Origin: an uncultured Rhodobacter sp.
GTDB lineage: Bacteria > Pseudomonadota > Alphaproteobacteria > Rhodobacterales > Rhodobacteraceae
Direction: 5' to 3'
Assembly: GCA_937901435.1 (NCBI GenBank)
Contig: CALGTJ010000670.1
Coordinates: 1-5,009, forward strand
DNA: 5,009 bases
Shown: positions 1 through 5,009 of the stretch, piece after piece
Numbering within the stretch: the stretch's first letter is position 1
How the letters are laid out: each line of letters begins with the position of its first letter
Program-made: the position numbers and the translations under genes
Notes under the pieces: generated by a model
The model's input: only the letters and a program-made list of their open reading frames with translations
Database searches by the model: none
Told to the model about the DNA's origin: nothing

Positions 1-672
1 GAAATCAGAGACGCTGCATGAAATCGGCGGACAACTTCTTTGACAAACACCGGGTGCCGGCCGCACCACTTCGAAACTGAACTGCGGAATGCGATTGCCA
101 AAACGCGCAAGATCAAGATCCTCCAGCACCACATAGGCCAGACCGCGATAGGCCGGAACCGTGCCCGCGCCCTCGACCGCCTCAATCTTGGGATCCGGCA
201 TCTGATCCTGAGAGCCATTGTAGACCCGCATGGTCACATTGCCGGTCTCGACCAACTGCCCATCCGCCCAGATCCGGTTCACACCACTGATCTCGCCCTC
301 ACACAGCGCCACCGCAATGCTGATCGAATAGCTGTATTCCTTTGTCTTGGGCGCAGGAGGCGCCCCCTTGCCCCCTCCGGACACCGCCACATGTTCCTGA
401 AACCGCGTCGCCCAGATCACCTGACCCGCAACGCGCATGCGACCGTAGACATGCCCGATCGCCGCGCCTTCGCTGGCCCCGGTCAGACGGAACCGATCCA
501 CCTTGCCGGTCTCGATCGCCTCCGATCCCTGCCCCATGATACGCTGGTCAATCACCCGACCAATCGTGGCACCTATCGCGCGCCCCAAAACCCCCGTGGA
601 CAGACCCAACAGCGTGCCATTGAGCGCCGTGCCCGCCATCAACCCCACGGCTGACAATACAATCGTCGCCAT
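1..672 (-). CDS. GTA tail-tip 'megatron' protein (RcGTA gp15 family), N-terminal fragment, 3' end outside window or broken
   Basis: The ATG at 672 lies 3 bases after the stop of the peptidase gene, with GGAAAGGGG just upstream as a plausible ribosome binding site. The translation opens with a glycine/alanine-rich hydrophobic stretch (MATIVLSAVGLMAGTALNG). It continues with blocks I recognise from RcGTA gp15: IGRVIDQRIMGQGSEA, GKVDRFRLTGASEG, YGRMRVAGQVIWATRF, SIAVALCEGEISGVNRIWAD, AVEGAGTVPAYRGLAYVV and LARFGNRIPQFSFEVVRP. In RcGTA this very large protein (well over 1,000 residues) forms the tail tip and carries a TIM-barrel-like domain and receptor-binding parts further downstream. None of that is in the window. 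Resemblance ends after about residue 207 (PAP, near base 52). The last codons (residues ~208–224) read as a cysteine-rich tail unlike the family, so the gene may be frameshifted or cut here. Family identity is strong; whether it is a live gene is doubtful. Confidence 0.8.
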   Translation of the reverse strand, partial: MATIVLSAVGLMAGTALNGTLLGLSTGVLGRAIGATIGRVIDQRIMGQGSEAIETGKVDRFRLTGASEGAAIGHVYGRMRVAGQVIWATRFQEHVAVSGGGKGAPPAPKTKEYSYSISIAVALCEGEISGVNRIWADGQLVETGNVTMRVYNGSQDQMPDPKIEAVEGAGTVPAYRGLAYVVLEDLDLARFGNRIPQFSFEVVRPAPGVCQRSCPPISCSVSDF

Positions 673-675
673 CAG

Positions 676-1110
676 TTAGCCCCTTTCCGGAAATTTGAAT
701 CGCGCCACGATCCGCCTGCGCCATGGCGCCGACAGCGGGCTTTTGATCACCCCATGCCCCGTATAGGCATGTATAAAACTTGGCCGCTCGCTGACCTCGC
801 CCGCAATCCCAAGATGCTTGGCAACGCCGCCATCACGCATCCGAAACAGCAAGACATCGCCCCCAGCCTCAACCTCAGAGCGCAGCAAATGCCGCTGCGC
901 CGCACGCCACAACCGTTCATCCCGCGACGCCTCGCTCCAGTCAGAGGTATAGGCAGGCGTCGCCTCAGGCTCGCCACCATAGACCTCACGCCAGATTCCG
1001 CGCAGCAACCCCAGACAGTCGCAGCCAGCCCCCTTGACCGACGCCTGATGCACGTATGGCGTGCCAAGCCAGCCTCGCGCCAGCGTCGCAATCTGCCCAT
1101 TGATGCTCAT
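676..1110 (-). CDS. NlpC/P60 family phage/GTA tail cell-wall peptidase (RcGTA gp14 family)
   Basis: This is a 144-residue cysteine peptidase that in tailed phages and RcGTA cuts host peptidoglycan during DNA delivery. The catalytic Cys is probably C32 in GCDCLGLLRGIW, and the His is probably H99 in AKHLGI. A further His at 114 in FIHAYTGHGV fits the third active-site position. The N-terminal LARGWLGTPYVHQASVKGAG is typical of the family, and the length is normal for it. I chose the ATG at 1110 because it overlaps the stop of the hub gene as ATGA and because the family resemblance begins there; a longer in-frame extension to 1203 reads only as antisense of the hub frame. The gene is undamaged although its upstream neighbour is truncated. 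It is presumably translated by coupling to the hub remnant and followed 3 bases later by the megatron gene. The protein has no signal peptide, as expected for a virion-carried enzyme. Confidence 0.92.
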   Translation of the reverse strand: MSINGQIATLARGWLGTPYVHQASVKGAGCDCLGLLRGIWREVYGGEPEATPAYTSDWSEASRDERLWRAAQRHLLRSEVEAGGDVLLFRMRDGGVAKHLGIAGEVSERPSFIHAYTGHGVIKSPLSAPWRRRIVARFKFPERG

Positions 1111-1772
1111 TCGCCGCCACTTCCGCCGTAGATCGCAAGACCCTCGTTGAACAAACTGCCACCATCCAGAACCTGCCCTTCCGCCGGATAGGCCATCAGC
1201 CAATCCTCGCCCGGAATATGAGGAAATCCGCGAAAGTTTCTGATATTGTTGAACTTCAACCGACAGGTTTCAGATCTCCGATCACACCCGGCCTCAAGCC
1301 GGATCTGATCGCCCACGGCAATCTCTGCTCCCAGGGCCTGCCACAACTCGACACGGCGCCCCGCGCCAGACAGGCGGTCATTCTTGATCAATGCCACCAG
1401 CCCCGCCGCCTTGCCGGTCAAAACCCGCACGCGCCCCTTTTCGAACCAGCGGTCATCAAATTCATCCAGACCCGCAAAGCGCAACACCTTGCGGTCGGTC
1501 ACATCCTCGACCAAAGGTTCGCTGAAATACCCCGGCGCATCCAGATCGACACCGCAGTCACCATCCCCCAGCACCGCAGAGCACGGTGCCTGATACACCC
1601 GCCCAAAAGGCTGGTTCAGCGCCTCGGTTACCCCGCGCAATTCCGCCTGAAACGCGCCATTGGCCCGCTTGATCTCGCCCAGCGTTCCGCGAAACTGCAC
1701 GATCCGCTCGCCCACATCGGCCCAATTCACCAACCAGGCCGTCCTCAGATAACTCGGATAAAAAATCCTCAA
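1107..1772 (-). pseudogene. GTA hub protein (RcGTA gp13 family; DUF2163/Phage_BR0599), N-terminal part deleted
   Basis: An open frame runs from a TTG at 1772 to TGA at 1107 (221 codons), but only residues from about 11 on (TAWLVNWADVGERIVQFRG, base ~1745 down) resemble the hub. Intact relatives are near 290–300 residues and carry some 75–80 residues before the xAWLVNWAD motif; these are missing. The first ten residues (MRIFYPSYLR) are out-of-frame reading of the terS end and terL start. The C-terminal region is well kept: NQPFGRVYQAPCSAVLGDGDC, LEAGCDRRSETCRLKFNN, and FRGFPHIPGEDWLMAYP. Cysteines at 64, 73, 163 and 170 of this frame match the four-cysteine pattern of GTA hub proteins, reported in RcGTA to hold an iron–sulfur cluster (from memory). 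The frame overlaps the terS stop as TTGA, so a truncated protein could be made by coupling, but without its N-terminal domain it is unlikely to build a tail. Its stop overlaps the peptidase start as ATGA. Confidence 0.88.
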
Positions 1773-1776
1773 CCAC
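1744..1776 (-). pseudogene. 5' stub of GTA large terminase gene (RcGTA gp2 family), cut after ~11–17 codons
   Basis: In the frame shifted from terS, the stretch just before the hub junction reads KLEVVEDFLSELSEDG. This resembles the extreme N-terminus of Rhodobacterales GTA large terminases (a short acidic helix of the type FLSxLSExAL that normally runs on into ALPxLFEFWAxxHQLPPEG and the Walker A motif). Here it changes directly into hub-gene DNA, in the wrong frame, so no ATPase or nuclease domain remains. A GTG at 1776 could be the native start, overlapping the terS end by 8 bases; a TTG at 1800 in the same frame is another option. The assignment rests on about 15 residues and on position directly after terS, so it is moderately sure. 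Confidence 0.6.
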
Positions 1777-2092
1777 TTCCAGCTTCGCGGATGCGAGCAA
1801 GGCGGCTCCCGATCTCAGATCGGGCGGCGTCAAAGTCGAGGACGTAATCGTTAACGATCCCAGATTTCTTTTTGTGCAACTCAAAGACACGGTTTCTCTC
1901 CTGAAGCAGAAATTTAGTGGCCTGCATCGCCTCTGGGACAGCCGACTTTAACGTAGGCAGCCCCTCTAATTCATCTCTCTCAAGTTTGTCGCAGATTTCT
2001 GACAAAGCTCTAATTGCTCTGACAAAAAGCCGCTCTGCCACCGACAGACAATCTTCTGCGTCCAATTCGGCCCTCAGCTCTGATGTAGTCAT
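1769..2092 (-). CDS. GTA small terminase-like protein (RcGTA gp1 / TerS family)
   Basis: This is a 107-residue, highly charged, largely helical protein without signal peptide or membrane segment. In RcGTA, gp1 has been identified as the small terminase subunit, which works with the large terminase to package host DNA with little sequence preference. Family-like features are the helix ERLFVRAIRALSEICDKLER (about 20–39) and the C-terminal half with LLQERNRVFELHKKKSG, YVLDFDAARSEIGSRLARIR. The length fits gp1 proteins. I chose the ATG at 2092 (MTTSELRAELDAED); an in-frame TTG at 2137 exists, but it lies in the T tract of a terminator-like hairpin and would add 15 unlikely residues. The ribosome binding site is weak (GAGAGG, 12 bases upstream). 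It sits where gp1 is expected, as the first GTA gene after mltG. With TerL deleted it has no packaging partner in this locus. Confidence 0.78.
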   Translation of the reverse strand: MTTSELRAELDAEDCLSVAERLFVRAIRALSEICDKLERDELEGLPTLKSAVPEAMQATKFLLQERNRVFELHKKKSGIVNDYVLDFDAARSEIGSRLARIREAGSG

Positions 2093-2129
2093 GTGGGAAG
2101 CTTGCCTCTCAACGCTTGCTCCGCACGAG

Positions 2130-2173
2130 AAAAACAAAAAAAGCGACCCGCTGGGGCCTATCCCCGTGATCGC
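2130..2173 (-). terminator. Rho-independent terminator-like hairpin with T7-G-T5 tract, between mltG and GTA terS
   Basis: Read on the minus strand, GCGATCACGGGG (2173–2162) pairs with CCCCAGCGGGTCGC (2156–2143). This gives an outer GCGATC/GGTCGC stem with one T·G pair, a small internal loop, and an inner GGGG/CCCC stem closing a 5-base loop (ATAGG). It is followed at once by TTTTTTTGTTTTT (2142–2130). It lies 116 bases beyond the mltG stop and only 37 bases before the terS ATG. It could end the fabF–mltG transcript, or act as an attenuator in the GTA leader if the GTA promoter lies upstream of it. Confidence 0.6.
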
Positions 2174-2250
2174 TCTCTCATTTCTTCCAGCATGGCTAAG
2201 TTCTACATAAGACCGTTCGCAAAGTAAATATGTTTATTTTTATCAACACC

Positions 2251-2280
2251 TTAACGCGCCGAACCTTAACAGCGCGTTAA
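2251..2280. repeat. 9-bp perfect inverted repeat just downstream of mltG
   Basis: TTAACGCGC (2251–2259) and GCGCGTTAA (2272–2280) are perfect inverted copies separated by 12 bases. The same stretch can be read as two near-direct copies of CCTTAACGCG / CCTTAACAGCG. No T tract follows on either strand, so it is more likely a protein-binding site than a terminator. It contains the CtrA-type box annotated separately. It begins 8 bases after the mltG stop codon on the minus strand. Confidence 0.6.
2266..2280. promoter_or_regulatory. CtrA-type binding box, TTAA-N7-TTAA
   Basis: TTAACAGCGCGTTAA matches the alphaproteobacterial CtrA consensus TTAA-N7-TTAA exactly. A third TTAA half-site lies at 2251–2254. 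CtrA is known to control gene transfer agent activity in Rhodobacter capsulatus and Dinoroseobacter shibae (in R. capsulatus mainly through the activator GafA). A site in the only intergenic gap before the GTA genes therefore fits with direct or accessory control of this locus. I see no convincing −10/−35 pair; TTGATA at 2246–2241 (minus) followed by an A/T-rich stretch down to 2222 is the nearest candidate. Confidence 0.5.
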
Positions 2281-2288
2281 TCTTTGCG

Positions 2289-3443
2289 TCAGTTCCGCTG
2301 CGCCTCGATCGCGCGCCATTTGGCAACGTTTTCATTGTGTTCAGCCAAAGTCACCGCAAAAGCATGTCCGCCAGACCCGTCCGCGACAAAGAATATATAG
2401 TCGCTTTCATCCGGGTTCAGCGCGGCCTGAATGCTGGCCAGACCGGGGTTCGCAATCGGGGTCGGCGGCAGCGCATCAATCACATAGGTGTTGTAATCGG
2501 TGCGTGCCCGCAACTCACTCGCGCGCAAACCACGCCCCAGAACACGCTGGCCCTTGGTGATCCCGTAAATGACCGTCGGGTCCGTCTGCAACCGCATCCC
2601 CTGGTTCAACCGGTTGATAAACACCGCCGCCACAATACCGCGCTCGTCAGCAACGCCGGTTTCTTTTTCCACGATAGAGGCAAGGATCAGCGCCTCCTCC
2701 GGCGTCTCCAGCGGCAGTCCCTCCGCCCGATTGCGCCACGCCTCTTCCAGACGTTGCGACTGGCGCTGTTCCATCAGTGCCAGCAAATCGCCCCGATCAT
2801 CGCCAATACTCACCTCGTAACTGTCCGGTGCCAAACGCCCCTCGGGCGGTACGACCGCAACGTCACCGGTCATCAGATCCACGTTCCTCAGACCCTCAAC
2901 CACCTGCCAACTGGTCACGCCCTCGGCCAATGCAATGCGATACCGCGTGTCGGCCCGAGCGCGCACCTGCGTATAGGCTTCTGGCACCCCTACATCCTTT
3001 TCGCGCGGATCAAACTCGACAAGTTCTACAAACCGGTTCGTCGCCGGGTCCAGTTCGCGCACCTGCACGCCAATCCGGTTCACACCCACGCGATAGACAA
3101 CTTCGGTCCCGCAGGTGCTTGCCCCGCCGCGCGTCACGATGTCCACGATCTCCTGCATAGAGGCACCCTGAGGCACCAAAAAGCTGCCAGCCTTCAGCGC
3201 AGCGGACTTGTCCGTATAATCCGCCCCAATGCGAAAGATTCGCGGGTTCGACACAGCGTTCTCTTTGGCAAGATCCTCTGACACCACCGCCATATTAGAG
3301 CCGCGTTCAACCCGCAGACAGATCGGATCGACCAGCGGCCCCTGCGCCACATATTCATTCTTGCCCCAACCGATCGCCCCACCGACCGCAATCAGGATCA
3401 CAATGAACAACGTCAAAGCGTTAGAGGCAATCGCGCGCCACAT
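2289..3443 (-). CDS. mltG: Endolytic murein transglycosylase MltG (YceG family)
   Basis: MltG is an inner-membrane enzyme that cleaves nascent glycan strands and is thought to set glycan chain length. The 384-residue product starts with a short cytoplasmic end and one membrane helix (about residues 8–26, ALTLFIVILIAVGGAIG). A LysM-like region follows (VERGSNMAVVSEDLAKENAV, KAGSFLVPQGASMQEIVDIV). The catalytic YceG domain is diagnostic: LASIVEKETGVADERGIVAA with catalytic Glu likely at E259, then FINRLNQGMRLQTDPTVIYG, DYNTYVIDALPPTPIANPG and FFVADGSGGHAFAVTLAEHN. It is somewhat longer than the E. coli protein (about 340), because of extra sequence at roughly residues 105–175. The start ATG shares its A with the fabF stop (TGATG), so translation is probably coupled and both genes belong to one transcript. 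Confidence 0.96.
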   Translation of the reverse strand: MWRAIASNALTLFIVILIAVGGAIGWGKNEYVAQGPLVDPICLRVERGSNMAVVSEDLAKENAVSNPRIFRIGADYTDKSAALKAGSFLVPQGASMQEIVDIVTRGGASTCGTEVVYRVGVNRIGVQVRELDPATNRFVELVEFDPREKDVGVPEAYTQVRARADTRYRIALAEGVTSWQVVEGLRNVDLMTGDVAVVPPEGRLAPDSYEVSIGDDRGDLLALMEQRQSQRLEEAWRNRAEGLPLETPEEALILASIVEKETGVADERGIVAAVFINRLNQGMRLQTDPTVIYGITKGQRVLGRGLRASELRARTDYNTYVIDALPPTPIANPGLASIQAALNPDESDYIFFVADGSGGHAFAVTLAEHNENVAKWRAIEAQRN

Positions 3444-4705
3444 CAGTCCGCTACCTTCCCGATCACAAGCGAGGCATTGGTGCCGCCAAACCCGAACGAG
3501 TTCGACAAGACCACATCAATCTTGCGCGCGTGCTTTGCATTTGGCGCAAGGTTCAGCGTGGTCTCGACCGCCGGATTGTCCAGATTGATCGTTGGCGGCG
3601 CGACCTGATCGCGGATCGCCAGTACAGAGAACACAGCCTCGACCGCACCCGCCGCGCCCAGCAAATGCCCCGTGGCCGACTTTGTCGACGACATGGTCGC
3701 CTCGCCCGCCTTGTCGCCCAGCAGCCGCTCCACCGCGCCCAACTCAATCGAATCCGCCATCGTCGAGGTGCCGTGGGCGTTGATGTAATCCACCGCCTCC
3801 GGCTTTAGCCCCGCCCGCTTCAGCGCCGCCTCCATAGAGCGGAACGCACCATTGCCGTCCTCGCTGGGCGCTGTGATGTGATAGGCATCGCCCGACATCC
3901 CATAGCCCAGAATTTCAGCGTAGATCTTGGCCCCGCGCGCGACCGCATGCTCGTATTCCTCCAGCACCACGACACCCGCGCCCTCGCCCATCACGAACCC
4001 GTCGCGATCCGCGTCATAGGGGCGCGAGGCCCGCTTTGGCTCATCCGCCCATTTGGTCGACAGCGCCTTGCAGGCGTTGAACCCAGCAATACCCACTTCG
4101 CAAATCGGGCTTTCCGCACCGCCGGCCACCATCACTTCGGCATCGCCCCATTGGATCAACCGGGCCGCATCGCCAATCGCATGCGCGCCCGTGGAACACG
4201 CCGTCACAACCGCGTGGTTCGGCCCCTTGAACCCGTATTTTATAGAGACCTGCCCCGAGACGAGATTAATCAAAGCGCCAGGAATAAAAAACGGCGACAC
4301 CCGCCGTGGTCCGCGTTCTTTCAACAGGATCGACGTGTCCTGAATAGACGTCAGCCCGCCGATACCAGAGCCGATCATCACACCCGTGCGCACCCGGTCC
4401 TCTTCGTCCTGCGGCATCCAGCCACTGTCCTCGACCGCCTGCTGCGCGGCCGCCATCCCATACAGGATAAACCCGTCCACCTTGCGCTGGTCCTTGGGCT
4501 CCATCCAGAGGTTGGGATCAAAGGTGCCGTTGGTGCCATCCCCACGGGTGACCTCGCAGGCATAGCCCGTCCCATACCCTGTCGTGTCAAACTTCGTTAT
4601 CGGCCCTGCACCGGACTCGCCACTAAGCAAGCGCGTCCAAGTTTCCTCGACGCTGCTGGCCAATGGCGTGACCATTCCAAGACCTGTGACAACCACGCGA
4701 CGCAT
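3443..4705 (-). CDS. fabF: Beta-ketoacyl-ACP synthase II
   Basis: This cytoplasmic condensing enzyme of type II fatty acid synthesis joins malonyl-ACP to a growing acyl-ACP with loss of CO2. The 420-residue product has the full thiolase-fold sequence. It begins RRVVVTGLGMVTPLASSVEETW, and the nucleophile Cys is at about residue 170 (VVTACSTGAHAIGDA). The two catalytic histidines are at about 311 (INAHGTSTMADSIEL) and 347 (STKSATGHLLGAAGAVEAV), with Lys 342 beside the latter. The C-terminal glycine loop is SNSFGFGGTNASLV. Length is normal. I chose the ATG at 4705 because a strong ribosome binding site precedes it and because known FabF proteins begin RRVVVTG; an in-frame GTG at 4741 would add 12 unrelated residues. 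It forms an overlapping pair with mltG. In relatives acpP usually lies just upstream, which would be beyond this window. Confidence 0.97.
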   Translation of the reverse strand: MRRVVVTGLGMVTPLASSVEETWTRLLSGESGAGPITKFDTTGYGTGYACEVTRGDGTNGTFDPNLWMEPKDQRKVDGFILYGMAAAQQAVEDSGWMPQDEEDRVRTGVMIGSGIGGLTSIQDTSILLKERGPRRVSPFFIPGALINLVSGQVSIKYGFKGPNHAVVTACSTGAHAIGDAARLIQWGDAEVMVAGGAESPICEVGIAGFNACKALSTKWADEPKRASRPYDADRDGFVMGEGAGVVVLEEYEHAVARGAKIYAEILGYGMSGDAYHITAPSEDGNGAFRSMEAALKRAGLKPEAVDYINAHGTSTMADSIELGAVERLLGDKAGEATMSSTKSATGHLLGAAGAVEAVFSVLAIRDQVAPPTINLDNPAVETTLNLAPNAKHARKIDVVLSNSFGFGGTNASLVIGKVAD

Positions 4706-4710
4706 GGCGC

Positions 4711-4717
4711 CCCTCCC
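4711..4717 (-). promoter_or_regulatory. Strong ribosome binding site of fabF
   Basis: GGGAGGG stands 5 bases before the ATG at 4705 on the minus strand. It is the only good Shine–Dalgarno match near the gene start and decides between ATG 4705 and the in-frame GTG at 4741. Confidence 0.8.
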
Positions 4718-4805
4718 TATAAGTATAGACCCATCCGACACCTGTTACAGCAGGCCCGCCCGTCTGGGCAAGGCCACCCGGTCGCAACAGGCCGATTTCG
4801 CTGAT

Positions 4806-4817
4806 ATTTGCGCAAAT
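4806..4817. promoter_or_regulatory. Perfect 12-bp palindrome upstream of fabF, possible operator
   Basis: ATTTGCGCAAAT is a perfect palindrome centred about 106 bases before the fabF ATG. Its size and symmetry would suit a dimeric regulator. I cannot match it to a known fatty-acid regulator site from memory, so the role is a guess. Confidence 0.3.
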
Positions 4818-4842
4818 CCCGTCGATCACAGGCACCCACGGG

Positions 4843-4871
4843 CCCCAAATGTGCCAACGGCATATTTGGGG
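4843..4871. repeat. 13-bp stem, 3-base loop hairpin (REP-like palindrome)
   Basis: On the plus strand CCCCAAATGTGCC (4843–4855) pairs with GGCATATTTGGGG (4859–4871) around the loop AAC. Twelve of the pairs are Watson–Crick and one is G·T. There is no T tract directly after it on either strand. Such intergenic palindromes are often repeated across Rhodobacteraceae chromosomes; whether this one is repeated cannot be seen in this window. Confidence 0.6.
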
Positions 4872-4881
4872 AGCTTCACGC

Positions 4882-4907
4882 GGGCGCGCCCCGCGCCCTC
4901 AATTTTT
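4882..4907 (+). terminator. GC-rich hairpin followed by T5, terminator-like on plus strand
   Basis: GGGCGC (4882–4887) pairs with GCGCCC (4893–4898) around GCCCC, followed after TCAA by TTTTT (4903–4907). It has terminator form only for plus-strand transcription, and no plus-strand gene is present, so it may instead be part of a larger repeated palindromic unit with the neighbouring hairpin, or block antisense transcription into the region beyond. Confidence 0.3.
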
Positions 4908-4933
4908 CCTAAAGAAAACCTGGCCAACTGAGC

Positions 4934-4976
4934 CCGCGTTTGTTTTTTTTTTTTTTCCGCGTTGTTTTTTATTTTT
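4934..4976. repeat. Two imperfect copies of CCGCGTTTG plus long T tract (A tract on coding strand)
   Basis: CCGCGTTTG is followed by 14 T (4943–4956), then CCGCGTTG followed by T6-A-T5 (4965–4976). On the minus strand these are A tracts some 230–270 bases before fabF. They may bend DNA or act as an upstream promoter element, and the 14-base run is a likely spot for slippage or sequencing error. Confidence 0.55.
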
Positions 4977-5009
4977 CCAAAAAGCCAGAGTCGCCAACCC
5001 AGCCAGCGT

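Larger units (their letters stand above)
4706..5009. other. Non-coding region upstream of fabF
   Basis: About 300 bases without a convincing gene on either strand. The short frames that cross it have no recognisable family features and mostly run antisense to the fabF start. It holds the fabF ribosome binding site, a 12-bp palindrome, two hairpins and A/T homopolymer tracts, each listed separately. It probably carries the fabF promoter; acpP, the usual upstream neighbour, is not visible before the window ends. Confidence 0.7.

Noticed and set aside
40..654. Plus-strand open frame of 204 codons opposite the megatron fragment
   Set aside because: It lies wholly antisense to a gene with clear GTA gp15 motifs, its product is rich in Arg/His/Pro as expected of a mirror frame, and no family is recognisable.
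1111..1203. Longer start for the peptidase gene
   Set aside because: The extra 31 residues are out-of-frame hub sequence; the ATG at 1110 overlaps the hub stop and matches the family start.
2093..2137. Longer start (TTG at 2137) for the small terminase-like gene
   Set aside because: This start falls in the T tract of a terminator-like hairpin, and the extra residues look random; ATG 2092 gives the usual length.
2337..3281. Plus-strand open frame of 314 codons opposite mltG
   Set aside because: It is antisense to a complete mltG with its catalytic motif; composition (Arg, His, Gln, Pro) is that of a reverse-strand shadow, and it has no ribosome binding site or known domain.
4722..4727. TATACT as a −10 box for fabF
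   Set aside because: The start site would fall inside the ribosome binding site, and the hexamer 17 bases upstream (CTGTAA) is a poor −35; not enough support.
3878..4804. Plus-strand open frame of 308 codons opposite fabF
   Set aside because: It is antisense to fabF, which has all catalytic residues; the product shows only shadow-type composition.
4979..5009. End of an acpP terminator at the window edge (CTCTGGC followed by T5 on the minus strand)
   Set aside because: The matching 5' arm is not in the window, so pairing cannot be shown.
1..5009. CRISPR array, tRNA, rRNA or insertion sequence
   Set aside because: No regularly spaced repeats, no tRNA-like cloverleaf and no transposase motifs were seen; an insertion at the far left edge cannot be excluded.

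Overview
The window looks like chromosomal DNA of a member of the Rhodobacterales (Alphaproteobacteria), probably of the Roseobacter group. This rests on the gene order fabF–mltG followed by genes of the RcGTA-type gene transfer agent (GTA), on the close family resemblance of the GTA proteins, and on the fairly GC-rich coding sequence. All convincing genes lie on the minus strand, so the biological reading order runs from 5009 down to 1.

Region by region, in transcription order: 5009–4706 is a non-coding leader upstream of fabF with a run of 14 A (minus strand), two hairpins and a 12-bp palindrome. fabF (4705–3443, beta-ketoacyl-ACP synthase II) and mltG (3443–2289, endolytic transglycosylase) are intact, overlap by one base and form a housekeeping pair. 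2288–2093 is an intergenic control region holding a perfect CtrA-type box (TTAA-N7-TTAA) and a terminator-like hairpin with a T tract. Then comes a GTA remnant: an intact small terminase-like gene (2092–1769), a few codons of the large terminase start (about 1776–1744), an N-terminally truncated hub gene (about 1745–1107), an intact NlpC/P60 tail peptidase (1110–676), and the start of the large tail-tip 'megatron' gene (672 to the window edge).

The main finding is that a normal RcGTA-type cluster runs TerS–TerL–portal–protease–capsid–head/tail genes–distal tail–hub–peptidase–megatron. Here the first ~11–17 codons of TerL are joined directly, out of frame, to the middle of the hub gene near 1745. 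All packaging motor, head and most tail genes are therefore missing. At the other end, the megatron frame loses family resemblance at about base 50, which suggests a second breakpoint or a frameshift. As it stands the locus cannot encode a gene-transfer particle, yet it keeps its upstream control region, TerS, and a complete peptidase in good frame. It is either a recent deletion derivative, a decaying or repurposed GTA remnant, or an assembly chimera; the sequence alone cannot separate these.
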